A program made the translations under genes and the position numbers. From Symbiodinium natans (lineage: Eukaryota > Sar > Dinophyceae > Suessiales > Symbiodiniaceae): a stretch of 64,000 bases of DNA. Below, piece after piece: positions 22,353-33,571 of the stretch; within the stretch, counting starts at the first letter, position 1; the number at the start of each line of letters is the position of its first letter. A model generated the notes under the pieces. It ran no database searches. It had not been told where the DNA came from and worked only from the letters and a program-made list of their open reading frames with translations. The stretch is from positions 92,115 to 156,114 of the forward strand of contig CAJNDS010002758.1 of assembly GCA_905221605.1 (NCBI GenBank), given 5' to 3'.

Positions 22353-22424
22353 CGGGCTCGAACTCTTGGTACTCGATCATGCCAGACTTGTCTGTGTCGA
22401 AATGGTCGAACCTCGCCTTGACTC
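22353..22424 (-). CDS. Exon encoding an EF-hand calcium-binding loop
   Basis: The minus frame gives VKARFDHFDTDKSGMIEYQE then FEP. The loop D-T-D-K-S-G-M-I-E-Y-Q-E has ligands at 1, 3, 5, 9 and 12, the invariant Gly at 6 and Ile at 8, with a correct flanking helix (RFDHF). Splice-site candidates are good: GCCCAG|GA at the right edge and CCCG|GTGGGG at the left, giving a 72-bp exon. This is the best exon in the region and sits about 1.7 kb upstream (in sense) of the 20.6-kb EF-hand. Confidence 0.85.
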
Positions 22425-22856
22425 CTGGGCTGAACGCCCTATGAAACTGAGGAGGAAAAACTCCTGCGGGCCCTAAACCCTAAACCCTAAACCCTAAACC
22501 CTAAACCCTAAACCCGAAGCCCTGTGAATCCCTGCACCCTGACCCCTTGCGGGAGTTGGTAGGCTTGGTGGGGCATTTTTGGGGTTTCAGGGCTTTTTCG
22601 GGCTTAAGGGTTTTAGGGCTTAAGGGGCTTAGGGCGGTTCACAGTGCGAACCTCTTCAGTGGTTGAGGAGCTTCAAGTAAAATTTCAGGTGGACCCCAAA
22701 CCAAAGCCCAAACCTCACAGGATGTCGGCACCCTATCGAAATGTTGAAGGGGCTCATGTGCTCAGGTTTTCGTCTCACCTTTGCCAAGACCCTCGGCCTT
22801 GGAGAATTGCGCCTGAGGCCCTCAAAATCGCTGTAGGGTTTAGGGTTGAGGGTTCA

Positions 22857-23213
22857 GGTTGAGGGTTTAGGGTTTAGGGTTTATAGGGTTTAGGGTTTAG
22901 GGTTTAGGGTTTAGGGTTTAGGGTTTAGGGTTTAGGGTTTAGGGTTTAGGGTTTAGGGTTAGGTTTAGGGTTTAGGGTTTAGGGTTTAGGGTTTAGGGTT
23001 TAGGGTTTAGGGTTTAGGGTTTAGGGTTTAGGGTTTAGGGTTTAGGGTTTAGGGTTTAGGGTTTAGGGTTTAGGGTTTAGGGTTTAGGGTTTAGGGTTTA
23101 GAGGTTAGGGTTTAGGGTTTAGGGTTTAGGGTTTAGGGTTTAGGGTTTAGGGTTTAGGGTTTAGGGTTTAGGGTTTAGGGTTTAGGGTTTAGGGTTTAGG
23201 GTTTAGGGTTTAG
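22857..23213 (+). repeat. Longest interstitial telomeric array (about 360 bp)
   Basis: About 50 TTTAGGG units with three minor interruptions. It directly abuts the exon-like island at 23215-23298. Confidence 0.95.
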
Positions 23214-23214
23214 G

Positions 23215-23298
23215 GGTCCGATGTATACAGTCAGCCAGGGCGCTGTCGAGATCCATGCAGGAGCAATGGTGCTTCTTGGCCAGCTCCAGCGTCAAACG
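23215..23298 (-). CDS. Exon-like island (minus strand)
   Basis: The minus frame contains TLELAKKHHCSCMDLDSALA then DCIHRT. It directly abuts the longest TTTAGGG array. Confidence 0.55.
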
Positions 23299-24067
23299 GC
23301 TACCTGGCTGTTGGCTGGGCTAGGTACCCTGAACCTGGGGAGGGTTTAGGGTTTAGGGTTTAGGGGTTTAGGGTGATTCAGGTGGCTTTGCGGACATCGA
23401 AAAGCAGCCGAAGCCGCGTTACGGCTTTTCTGCCTTAAGCACAGAATGCCCAAGAAGTGTCAACATCGAAAGCTCTCTGAACACAGCGTTTGACAAGACC
23501 TCTACAGCCCAAATTCTCAAAAGGCCGAACCGTAAAACAGTAACATTAACGAAACAGCACCCACTTCACTAAATTCAGTAGATACCCTGAACCCGAAACC
23601 GCAGCGTCGCGAACCTTTAACACCCATTTGGCCCTGGGGTTTAGGGCTTGGGCTTAGGGTGCGGCGGGCAGGCAGGGTTGGGATTCAGGCAGGGTTGGGA
23701 TTCAGGGTTGAGCGACCGTTCCAATATCCCTGAGTTGAGGCATGTTACGTAAATCATCTTCGGATCCATGTTCCAAGTTTAGGGAGGCCTTCACTAAGGG
23801 GGCAACCCTAAGCCCTAAATTGCTGAGCCCTAAACCCTAAGTCCTACAACCCCCAAGCCCTACAAACCCAAAGCCCTCTAAACCTAAGCCCTAACCCTAA
23901 GCCCTAAGCCCCATAAACCTAAGCCCTAAGCCTAAGGCCTAAAACCCTAAGCCCTCAACCCTAAACCCTAAAAACCCTAAGCCCCAAGCCCTAGAGAAAG
24001 GATACCCTGCAAGCCCGAAGCCCTAAACCCTAATCACCCTATACCCTAAGCCCTAAGCCCTGAACCC

Positions 24068-24183
24068 TACTTGGAGGTTCAGGTCATTTACAAGTCAACT
24101 ATAAGCGTATCTCTAACCCACCCATAAGCCCCTTAAGTTCCCTAACTCACTGGTAAGCCCCTTAAGTTCCCTAAGAGCGTTAT
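24068..24183. mobile_element. MITE-like element, family 1 (left end only clear)
   Basis: Starts ACTTGGAGGTTCAGGTCA right after CCCTA and keeps 'cccataagccccttaag', which is tandemly repeated once. The right terminus is lost. A shorter left-end fragment lies at 22094-22145. Confidence 0.6.
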
Positions 24184-24263
24184 CAACCCTAACCCTAAAC
24201 CCTAAACCCTAAACCCTAAACCCTAAACCCTAAACCCTAAACCCTAAACCCTAAACCCTACGT

Positions 24264-24350
24264 GCTCCAGCCCACCGCAGTGCCTCCCTCACAGCCCAGG
24301 GTGAAGAGATGGTCTCGGTACCAGGACACGAAACCTTCGGTGCGCAGCCC
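24264..24350 (-). CDS. Exon-like island between opposed telomeric arrays
   Basis: The minus frame contains RTEGFVSWYRDHLFTLGCEG. CCCTAAA array left, TTTAGGG array right. Confidence 0.6.
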
Positions 24351-24922
24351 AAAAAGGATGTTTTTGGATTAGGGTTTAGGGTTTAGGGTTTAGGGTTTAG
24401 GGTTTAGGGTTTAGGGTTTAGGGTTTAGGGTTTAGGGTTTAGGGTTTAGGGTTTAGGGTTTAGGGTTTAGGGTTTAGGCCAAGAAGGGGGGGCCTTGGGC
24501 TCTTAGGGTTTCGGCTCAGGTTTAAGGGGTTTAGGGTTTAGGGTTTAGGGTTTAAGGCTTAGGGCTTAGGGTTCAGGGCAGTTTTGTGGCTCTATGTTGG
24601 TTTTGTTCTAAGATCGGGGTCTGTTTCTGGACTGCCCTTTCAAGAGGGATCATGCTGCATTTTGGGGTACCCTGTTCTAGGACAGAAACTCCTGTTTGGT
24701 ACCTCATCACTTGCCCAGTTCATTTGGGCGAAATCGCGAAGCAATGCTGTTTACCTTTTGACTCCAAACCCGAAACCCTCAACCCGAATCCCCAAACCCG
24801 AAACCCTTCATAGGAAGAGATTTAAAGTTTCCAGGGCTGCATATGGCCCCTATTTCTTGAATCCTTGCATCTATCTATCCATCTATGTTGTATGCATATG
24901 TATAAGCACCACATACATACAT

Positions 24923-25017
24923 GGGGATGGGGCAGCCAAGATCTCCTCCACCAGGAAACGGCGCGGCTCGATTGGGCCGTCACCGACCCCACAGTCCTCG
25001 TAGGCTGCCTCTGGAGG
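24923..25017 (-). CDS. Exon-like island (minus strand)
   Basis: The minus frame contains AAYEDCGVGDGPIEPRRFLV then EEILAAPSP. The variant telomeric array begins 16 bases to the right. Confidence 0.6.
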
Positions 25018-25032
25018 ATTTTTAGGCGGTCC

Positions 25033-25093
25033 AGGGCGTAGGGCGTAGGGCGTAGGGCGTAGGGCGTAGGGTGTAGGGTGTAGGGTGTAGGGT

Positions 25094-25167
<74 letters not shown>

Positions 25168-25260
25168 GGTTTAGGGTTGAGGGTTGAGGATTTAGGGTTT
25201 AGGGTTTAGGGTTTAGGGTTTAGGGTTTAGGGTTTAGGGTTTAGGGTTTGGGGTTTGGGG
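25033..25260 (+). repeat. Stepwise variant telomeric array
   Basis: Successive homogeneous blocks of 7-mers: about five CGTAGGG units, three TGTAGGG, about fourteen TTGAGGG, then about eight TTTAGGG, ending in TTTGGGG. The phase stays at 7 bp throughout, as expected from local expansion of individual variant units. Confidence 0.9.
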
Positions 25261-25629
25261 TAACATTCATGGGCTTACAACCCCAGATATGACTGCCCAA
25301 ACAAGGCCCCTAAGCCCGGCATCCTAAATCAGTGGCAACTACTCATGTTCCTTGAGACTGGTGGGTCTGCGTTTGGGAAGCTCGCTAGATTCTAATGGTC
25401 CCCTGTTCGAGCTAGGGTGTGGGTAGCCCTAATCCCTAGACCCTAAACCCTAAACCCTAAACCCTCAACCCTAAACCCTAAACCCAAAAAAGGGTTCAGG
25501 GCTCTGATGGGTCTGCGGCCAACTCTTGATGCAGCAGGGCAGCCTGGAGAACAGAGTCCGAGATCTCCTGTAGACTAGACTACGTCTGCGGCTTGCAGAA
25601 CCATGTGAATGCACAGGCGCAGATACCCA

Positions 25630-25660
<31 letters not shown>

Positions 25661-25738
25661 GATTTAAATGAACGGTTATATACATATATACATATATACA
25701 TATATACATGTATACATATACACATATATATACACATA

Positions 25739-25804
<66 letters not shown>

Positions 25805-25822
25805 TATATAATATATATATTA

Positions 25823-25876
<54 letters not shown>

Positions 25877-25920
25877 CATATATATATATATACATATATA
25901 TATACATATATATATATGTT
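25630..25920. repeat. TA/ATAC microsatellite
   Basis: Almost 300 bp of (AT)n, ACATAT and related units. Long Tyr/Ile frames here on both strands are artefacts. Confidence 0.95.
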
Positions 25921-26232
25921 CATCTGGACATCTTGTTTCGGCCACACAAAAACACATGCAACAATGGTGCGCTCGGAATAGATCTCGAAGCCGATCTAGC
26001 CAGCCCCATCCTCTGAATTTCAAGCCATTCCCCAGCACGTTTGGGGCTCTGTGTCGAGGGACAACTGGGCAGGTCCCATGCCTCCTGTGGACACCTATAC
26101 CAGAACCTCCGGCCTCGAAGTCTTCCCTTAAACCCCTGTGCGGTTCAGGAGCTTTTGGGCTTTGGGTAACCTTAAACCCTAAACCCTAAATCCTAAACCC
26201 TAAGCCCTAAGCCCTCAGCCCTAAGCCCTCCC

Positions 26233-26303
26233 GGGCACAGCGATACTGTCCTTGCGGTCGAAGATGCTCAGAAGGCAGTGACGGAATGTCGCCCGGTCCA
26301 TGC
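26233..26303 (-). CDS. Exon-like island (minus strand)
   Basis: The minus frame reads MDRATFRHCLLSIFDRKDSI, reminiscent of an EF-hand entering helix (FDRKD) but without a complete loop. An acceptor-like TTCCAG|G lies at the right edge. Confidence 0.55.
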
Positions 26304-26758
26304 CTGGAAGGGCAACCCATGGGTTCCCTAAACCCTAAACCCGAAACCCTAAATCCCAACCCTAAAAACTAAACCCTAAACCCTAAATCATAAACTCTAA
26401 ACCCTGAACCCTAAATAAACCCCCTAAACCCTAAACCCTAAAGACTCCTTCATCCCCTGGGGGCGTTTGGGATGCGGTCGAGCTTCGTGGCCCGATAGGG
26501 TTTGGGGTTTAGGGTTTACGGTTTAGGGTTTACGGTTTAGGGTTTAGGGTTTAGGGTTTAGGGTTTAGGGTTCAATACTTTGCCTAGGCCCTAGGCAAAT
26601 TCGGCTCGGCTTTGGAAAGATGCTATACTTCTGTGTATGGGCGGCAGATTGAGAAGACTTTCTCAAATCATCCCAAGCTGTTGCAACATTGCTCTGCCAG
26701 TTCTACTCTAAAATCTCATGGCCGAGTATACTATGAGCCAAGAATAGAACAACGTAAC

Positions 26759-26853
26759 ATAATTAGAATAGGGTTTTGGGGGTTATTATAGTACAAATAT
26801 AAGGGGACCTGAAGGGAATACTATGAATAATTATTCCGACCCCTATTGTCGCC
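26759..26853. mobile_element. MITE-like element, family 2
   Basis: Inverted termini of the type AATAGGGTTTTGGGGGTTAT and its near-complement at the right edge. Homologous in opposite orientation to 16140-16240. Confidence 0.65.
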
Positions 26854-26992
26854 CTAAACCCTAAACCCTAAACCCTAAACCCTAAACCCTAAACCCTAAA
26901 CCCTAAACCCTAAACCCTAAACCCTAAACCCCAGCCAATAAAACAAAATCAAAAACAACACGAGCCAGTCCCGATGAACAAACCGAAGTGCC

Positions 26993-27073
26993 CCCCCATG
27001 GGTGACCTCCGTTGTCCTGGGACCACTTCGCAGCCTGCAGCACTTCCAGCGCAAACTTCACCTTTCGAAGATC
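26993..27073 (-). CDS. Exon-like island between opposed telomeric arrays
   Basis: The minus frame contains DLRKVKFALEVLQAAKWSQD then NGGHPWGG. CCCTAAA array at 26865-26932 on the left, TTTAGGG on the right. Confidence 0.6.
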
Positions 27074-27079
27074 ATGTAG

Positions 27080-28500
27080 GGTTTGGGGTTTAGGGTTTAG
27101 GGTTTAGGGTTTAGGGTTTCAGGTTTCGGGTTTCGGGTTTCGGGTTTCCGGCGCTGTTTCAACGAACGCTCGTGGAGGGTTTCAGGATACTGTTTCAGGT
27201 ACTGTTTGGGTTCAAGGGGTGCCGCTTCAACTCAAGACAGGCTGGCTGAAAAAATCCTGACAAAAACACCCTTTGCCTACTCTATCGAACTCAAGGCCAT
27301 GAACATCAGGGTTCAATGGGGACCAAAATGACCCCTAGAAAGTTGGGGTCAGATGCCCTATCATACTTTTATCCCAAGTAAGGCAACATGAACCATAAGC
27401 CCTTTTAGGGCTCATTTGGTCCCCAGACCTGGAACATTGAGCTCTGATCTCTGAAAGTGTCCGAACCCCAACCTGAATCCCTACCAAAGACCTCCCAAAC
27501 CTCAGACCTAACCCTCCAGACCCCCAAAACCCCTCAAAGGCACAGATCTCCCCCACCCCACCACCCCCCCCCTAAACCCCTCAACCCCAAGCCCCACAAG
27601 ATCCTCAAAAAGCCACCGAAACTCCCCAAAAAACCCAAAACCCTCCCAAACCCGCGAAAAATCCACAAAAAGCCACCCAACAAAACCACCCAACTAAGGG
27701 GCTCCTCGTGAAAGTCCAGGTGTAGCTGACGCGCAAGCTTCCACGCATGCGTGCTGAGATCGGCGATTCCTCACCAAGAACTCTCCCCCCCCCCCACAAA
27801 AACAAGCAACTCCAACCGCCCTTAGTTTAGGTTTTAGGATACAAAAAAGGAAACAACAACTCCAACAGCCCTTAGTTTAGGGTTTCGGGCTTAGGATTTA
27901 GGATCCAGAAATACTTCTTTAGGTCTGATCTTCTTCGGGGGTGCTGCCCCGTTTGGGGCGGGGGAGACAGGCGATGTTGATGAGAGTTACTGACACCCTC
28001 AGCCCTCAGCCTCCTACAGAACACGTCCGGCCTGGCAGCATGGCATGTCCTGAGCGCAGCAAAACGTTGTCAAGGCGGTTAAACTGGAAGGAATCTCTAG
28101 GTCTAGGGATAGGGTTTAGGGTTAAGGTTTAGAGTTTGGGGGTTAGGGTTTAGGGGTACACAAGAACCGAGATCCTGAACTTTACACGACCCATACCTGT
28201 ACTCTTCTGCAACTCGAAGAAAGCCGAATGGAACAAACAGAGTCCGATGAAATGGTTCAGGAGTGCACTGCATAATAGATAACGTATCTCCTGCTTGCAG
28301 GGGAGTCTGTTTGAGGATGAAGAGGGTTTAGGGTTTAGGGTTTTAGGGATTAGGGTTCAGGGTTCAGGGTTCAGGGTTCAGGGTTCAGGGTTCAGGGTTT
28401 AGGGTTTAGGGTTTAGGGTTTAGGGTTCAGGGTTCAGGGTTCAGGGTTCAGGGTTTAGGGTTTAGGGTTTAGGGTTTAGGGTTTAGGGTTTAGGGTTTAG
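27080..28500. other. Intron-like stretch
   Basis: Telomeric variants at the left edge, C-rich decayed repeats at 27530-27690, and the telomeric array at the right edge. No convincing exon. Confidence 0.45.
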
Positions 28501-28502
28501 GG
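28323..28502 (+). repeat. Telomeric array with two TTCAGGG blocks
   Basis: TTTAGGG units alternate with two blocks of TTCAGGG units (about 28347-28398 and 28425-28453). The right edge directly abuts the exon-like island at 28504-28617. Confidence 0.9.
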
Positions 28503-28503
28503 T

Positions 28504-28617
28504 GTCGCCCAAAGGCAGCTGCGCCAGGCATCGGGCAAACGCCGCGCGCGGGACTCGGACCTCCTCCGGCTCCGCCGACTTCTCGAAAAGGGGCGCGGCC
28601 GCCTGCGAGCTGGGAGG
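28504..28617 (-). CDS. Exon-like island (minus strand)
   Basis: The minus frame contains APLFEKSAEPEEVRVPRAAF then ARCLAQLPLGD. Its left edge touches the TTTAGGG/TTCAGGG array and CCCTAAA-like sequence lies right, the reverse of the usual arrangement. Confidence 0.6.
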
Positions 28618-29498
28618 TAGGACCCTAAAAGGACCCTAAACCCCCTTAACCCCGCCTAAACTTCCGTAAGCCTCGAAAACCCTAAACCCTTTACACCCCC
28701 CTTAAACCCCTTAAACCTGATACCCGCCTAGAGTCTAGAGTCCCCCCAGGAAGGTTCATGGGCAGAAAGAGGTAGTGTTGGAGGTTTAGGGTTTGTCTAC
28801 TTGAAACTGCATGGGCGGTCAGAACATAGGCCGCCAAGTTAGGGCTATGACTCTTTAGTGCTCCAGTTTCCCTTGTGGTTTACCCCAGTTATCCCCGTGA
28901 ACCCTTGAGTATGATACGGTCACTTCGGGAGAGCAACCCTACACCATATAAACCCTAACCACTAAACCCCTAAACTCCAAAACCCCTAAACCCCCAAACC
29001 CCTAAACCCGTTAACCCCTAAACCCTAAAGCCCAAACCCTAACCAAACCCCAAGCCCCAGCCCTAAACCCTAAACCCTAAACCCTAAACCCTAAACCCTA
29101 AACCCTAAACCCTCAAATACTCTGACTTGCCATGCCTGGTGCACCCCGAAAGGCACCTTGAAGGGTATCCCTCAACCCGACATATAATATACAACACAGT
29201 CTACCAAAAATAGAATAGATGTATGCAAGTATGTATATATACATGCGTGCATTAGATGTATACATCTATATATAAGATAGCTGTATACTATAAGAGAATA
29301 TATATATATATGTATATATGCATAGTAAACGATAACCTACCAAAAGCCCTGAAACCCCTCAAGCCAACAAAATCCCTCAATCTCAACCACCCCTAACCCC
29401 TCAACCCCCAACCCTCCCACCATGGACCCAAACCCTAAACCTTAAACCCTAAACCCTAAACCCCTCAAACCATCCAACCCTCTGAAAAACCCTTTGTC

Positions 29499-29595
29499 CG
29501 GCCTCGGTGGCTTTGGGCACGGATGGCCGCCGCCGATTCAGCGCCAAGCTGCCACGGAGGGGCGCGCACATGAGGCTCGTGGACCTGGCGCGCTT
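29499..29595 (-). CDS. Exon-like island between opposed telomeric arrays
   Basis: The minus frame contains STSLMCAPLRGSLALNRRRP. A plus frame is also open. Confidence 0.4.
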
Positions 29596-30570
29596 ATGGG
29601 TTTAGGGTTTTGGGTTTGGGGTTTGGGGTTTAGGGTTGGAACGTTTTCGAGATCCCCTCCCCCAAACATCAAATGTTATCCAACAATCTCCTCGAATATA
29701 TTGGGTGCAAAGGTCCTGGTTTGTCTGCCGTTTTGTCTGACCTTCAGGTGTGGAGCGTTGTCAGATTTCAACTCTGCTATCTCGGGTCTGGTCTGTAATG
29801 CCGCAATCCCGTGCCCGTCAACCTGCCTTGGGTTTTGAGCTCACGGCTTAGAATGCTCGAGGTAGGTGTGTGTGTGTGTAACCCTAAACCCGAAACCCTA
29901 AACCCTAAACCCTAAACCACTCCTAAAACCTAAACCATAAATCCTTATTTGCTGAATATTTTTGTTTGATCCAAGCGTGGGGCCCAGGAAACTGAGATGC
30001 AAAACCTGTTCGGGTTCATGGCTTAAGCGTTCGGGCGTCGGGATGTGCAGGGTTCAGGTTTCAGGGTTCAGGGTTTAGGGTTATGGTTTAGGGCTCGGAG
30101 TTGTTCATGGTGACCCTGTCAAGGGATCGGGGAATTGAGCTCCTCCCAAACAAGGTTGACAGGGGTTCGCACCTGCTTCCCTCGGCCATCTGGGCCAAGT
30201 AATTCCCATTCGCAGTGTTTCGCCGGAGCAACATGGGAGTGTTCTCCTTGCCTGCGAGGGGTCTTTGGACCCTAAACCCTGAACCCCCTAAACCCTACAC
30301 CCTGGCCAGAATTCTTCCTATTTCTTCCTGAATTGAGAACGCGATTTTCGGGATGGAAGGGGCTAACGGAGTCCACAGAGGGGCCCAGGAACCTGCACAA
30401 AAGGTGTGAAGCAAACTGAAGGAGTCGCAGTGTCTTCAGACCACCCCTAAACCGAATTTTCACGGCAAACCCCTGCTCCGAAACACAGACGGTATTGGCT
30501 TTGGGGGGGCCGTTGGGCCTCTCCTCTACCCCACAACCCTGAACCCTGGCCACTCAGAAATGCCCTCGTC

Positions 30571-30640
30571 CCCCTCGCGCCGAACATGTCAATCCCGGAA
30601 TCCCCCAACTCTCGATGAACCCGAGAACAAAATCCACCAG
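30571..30640 (-). CDS. Exon-like island, strand uncertain
   Basis: The minus frame gives LVDFVLGFIESWGIPGLTCS; the plus frame gives SRNPPTLDEPENKIHQ. Both look protein-like. Minus is preferred from the neighbours. Confidence 0.35.
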
Positions 30641-31705
30641 GTTTAGGGTTTAGGGTTTAGGGTTTAGGGTTTAGGGTTTAGGGTTTAGGGTTTAGGGTTT
30701 AGGGTTTAGGGTTTAGGGTTTAGGGTTTAGGGTTTAGGGTTTAGGGTTTAGGGTTTAGGTTTATAAGGTTTGGGGCTTCAAGTTTGGGGTTGAAGGTTTG
30801 GTGTTTAAGGTGTTGGGACTTGGGCTTTGGGCTGCCGAGGGGGAGGTACTCTCTTTGGAGGTCTCCATAATGAACCATATTCGGGAGACCACTACATCGG
30901 GAATACCCAGATTAGCCTCAGAGGTTCTGAGCCCCTAGGTCTGACCCTAGTCCCCCCTAAACCCTGAACCGGGTTTCACGGTTTCGCGTTCAGGGGGTTG
31001 CAAGGCCTCGCCGTGCCACGAAGGCCATGGCTTTCCCTTCAACGCCGTCGCCGGGGGGATCTCTTTTGCAGCGCTAGCCGAAACAAGGCGGTACGCCGGT
31101 ACGCGTGCTCCTGTAGACCTCGCTACTGCCGCAGCCTATGCACAGCGATCTCCCATATACGAATATACCAAGACTGAGAGACCAGTAAAGAGTTCTCATC
31201 ATGTAGGTCACTGGGGATTGTGGAAAACATATAACCGGTCCGGTCCACAAGTTGGCAATATTGGCCATCTCGCACACTCATTCAGGCCACGTGTGACGCA
31301 CGAAGTGCCCTTGCTTCCCGGTTTACGGGTTTGCTTGGGAACCTTGAGAGACCGAACCTCACGGTCGAGTGTCGTCGCCTGCCTGCCTTTCATCTTGATA
31401 GATGCAAAAGGTTGCCATGGCGATGAACCTGATCGAAGCCACGAGCCACACGTGTCTTACGAGTCTTGCCATGCAGCCCGAAGACCCGCCACAAAAGCAC
31501 GACACGGACGAGACACAGACCCAAGCCGCGAAGCTATGACACCACACCACACGACGCCGAGAAACTGGGAATTGCATCTACCGGAGGAATGTTCAGCGCA
31601 AGATGACCTCGTGACCCACAACTCGAAGAGTCCTGCATGCTCCCCGCACTCCCAAAATGTTAAAGGGGGGCGCAGAATCTCGGAAACTCGTAGACTTGCC
31701 TAGGT

Positions 31706-31893
31706 TCAGGCTTGGCAGGGATGGCGGGTAGTAGAAGGTGACGTCGGGATTGCTGTGGATTTTGAAGGGTGTGCCAGGATAGTTCCTCGTTCTAGGTTGT
31801 TCATACTTTCCTGTTGATTCTGCAGAAAGCTTTTCAAGCTTTTTCAGCTCACCCACTTTAACTGCATCAACTTCCAGCAATGAGTCTCGGAAC
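31706..31893 (-). CDS. Exon-like stretch (minus strand)
   Basis: The minus frame contains EVDAVKVGELKKLEKLSAES and later NYPGTPFKIHSNPDVTFYYP. One of the longest protein-like stretches in the region. No telomeric repeats directly flank it. Confidence 0.55.
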
Positions 31894-32108
31894 CCCCATG
31901 TGAAACTGACTGCTGACGACGACCAGAACGATTGTAACCATACTTGCTCACTACTGCACCACTGGACTAAAACGCCTTTCAAGGTTTCAAACCCCCAAAA
32001 CCCTGAGCCAGTCCTGAACCCTAAACCCTGAACCCTAAACCTTCAACCCTAAACAGCCTCCTTTTTTCCACCAGCGCCCTTGTAACCGGACTTCCAAAGT
32101 TGGATCCT

Positions 32109-32250
32109 CACATCAGAGGCTCCAAGCTGGCTCCTTCACAAGGGAACGAGGAGGAGTCGGAGGTCAGGTAGATGGCGTAGTTCCCGTAGTAGTCCCCATC
32201 GCGAAGGTTGGTGCCATGGTCCTCCGCCAGTTGGGACATCTCTTGGCCTT
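32109..32250 (-). CDS. Exon-like island (minus strand)
   Basis: The minus frame contains QLAEDHGTNLRDGDYYGNYA and IYLTSDSSSFPCEGASL, with a TTCAAG|G acceptor-like site at the right. The frame meets a TGA at 32109-32111, so this is either a last exon or an exon with a donor before the stop. Confidence 0.6.
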
Positions 32251-33270
32251 GAAATTGTAGACCCTCGACCCTTTTGCCTTACATTTGTGAACCCTACCCT
32301 GAACCCTAAACCAGAGATGATAGACTCAAAAAAAGCCCTAAACCCTGAACCAGAATTGTTTATAACCTTACAACCCCTAAGCCGGAACCCCTAAACCAGA
32401 AACTTAAGAACACAAAAACCCTGAACCTTATGCAACCTGGAGGTGGAGGGGATGTGTTTTGCCGATGCCGACTGGACTGGAAAGGCTTCGGGCTGAGAAG
32501 AATCGAGCTCTCTTTGCCGCATTGGGGTTTGGGGGTTTGGGGTTTAGGGCATTAGGGGGTTTAGGAGTTTAGGGTTTCGGCGTTTAGGGTTTAGGGTTTG
32601 GGTGTTTAGGGGTTTAGTGTGAGTTGCAGGTACGCATCCGAGCTGTCAATGCAAAGGAAGGCTCCCTGCGGAATGTCATCATTCTATGGAGACACGCTTC
32701 TGCGAACCTCTAGACAGCAGCCTGAACCATAAACCAATGTCGCAACATTCTTCCCTGCAATACGCTTCAACCGACTTTACTTGCGTTGTTCTATGCAACC
32801 TTCAAACCTTGGCTGCACTGAGGAGGGTAGCTATAAATTAAGTTTTTAGCTGCCTTATTCAGAAACCCAATAAACCCAAAAAAAGCTAAGGATCTAATGT
32901 TACAGTAAAGCACCACAGAGAAACATAGCAAAATCTTGGCCTGGGCCGACAAGGACCATAAAGCGTGGGAGGTGCTCCCCAAACCCCGACACGAGAAGCT
33001 TACACCTGAAAATATACTACAGGAGCCGAAGTAAGCACCAGCATGATCGCCTCATAAGCCTTTTTTGCATTTATCCTCAAACTTCCCCAAAAACCCACTC
33101 CGTATACGTAGCATGTAGTGTATATAATTAGGAGCTATACGATCTCGGGTTAGACCTTTTGATATAGTGTGCGATTCTGTCATATTGCATCATGGAATAT
33201 ACAGCAACTACTAGAATGTGTAGGATCTCTTGTTGGGGCACAGCACACGTGAGATCATAAACAAACAAAA
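32251..33270. other. Intron-like stretch
   Basis: Few telomeric repeats (32530-32620). A hydrophobic minus frame at 32791-32982 cannot be assigned. Confidence 0.4.
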
Positions 33271-33274
33271 CCCT

Positions 33275-33368
33275 GTCCTTGCCAATCATCTTGCAGCTTC
33301 CTCCATGGCAGTCACCCGTCATCTTCTGGGCGGCGTCGTGCCACCAAGAGGAGCTTCCCTTGCCCGCC
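33275..33368 (-). CDS. Exon-like island (minus strand)
   Basis: The minus frame contains GKGSSSWWHDAAQKMTGDCH then GGSCKMIGKD, preceded by a CCCCCAG|G acceptor-like site. The cysteine spacing suggests a secreted or lumenal domain, but no family is recognised. Confidence 0.6.
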
Positions 33369-33447
33369 TGGGGGGTTTAGGGCTTAGGGTTTAGGGTTTA
33401 GGGTTGAATCCTAAGCTGAGTGCTTGGAAGACAGTTCGCTACTGAAC

Positions 33448-33571
33448 CTCGAAGCCCCTCACAGCAGCCTTGGTAGTTGCTCCGAACTCGTTACCGAGGC
33501 CGTGCACGTCGTCATCGTTGCGGTTCGAAGGGCTTGCCTTTGGGCTGCCGTTGCGGGACCCAAGTTTGCTG
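33448..33571 (-). CDS. Exon-like island (minus strand)
   Basis: The minus frame contains KLGSRNGSPKASPSNRNDDD and GLGNEFGATTKAAVRGFE, with GAG|GTTCAG as a candidate donor at the left edge. Polar, linker-like. Confidence 0.6.

Noticed and set aside
25471-26038. Long Tyr/Ile-rich frames on both strands
   Set aside because: Produced by the TA/ATAC microsatellite.
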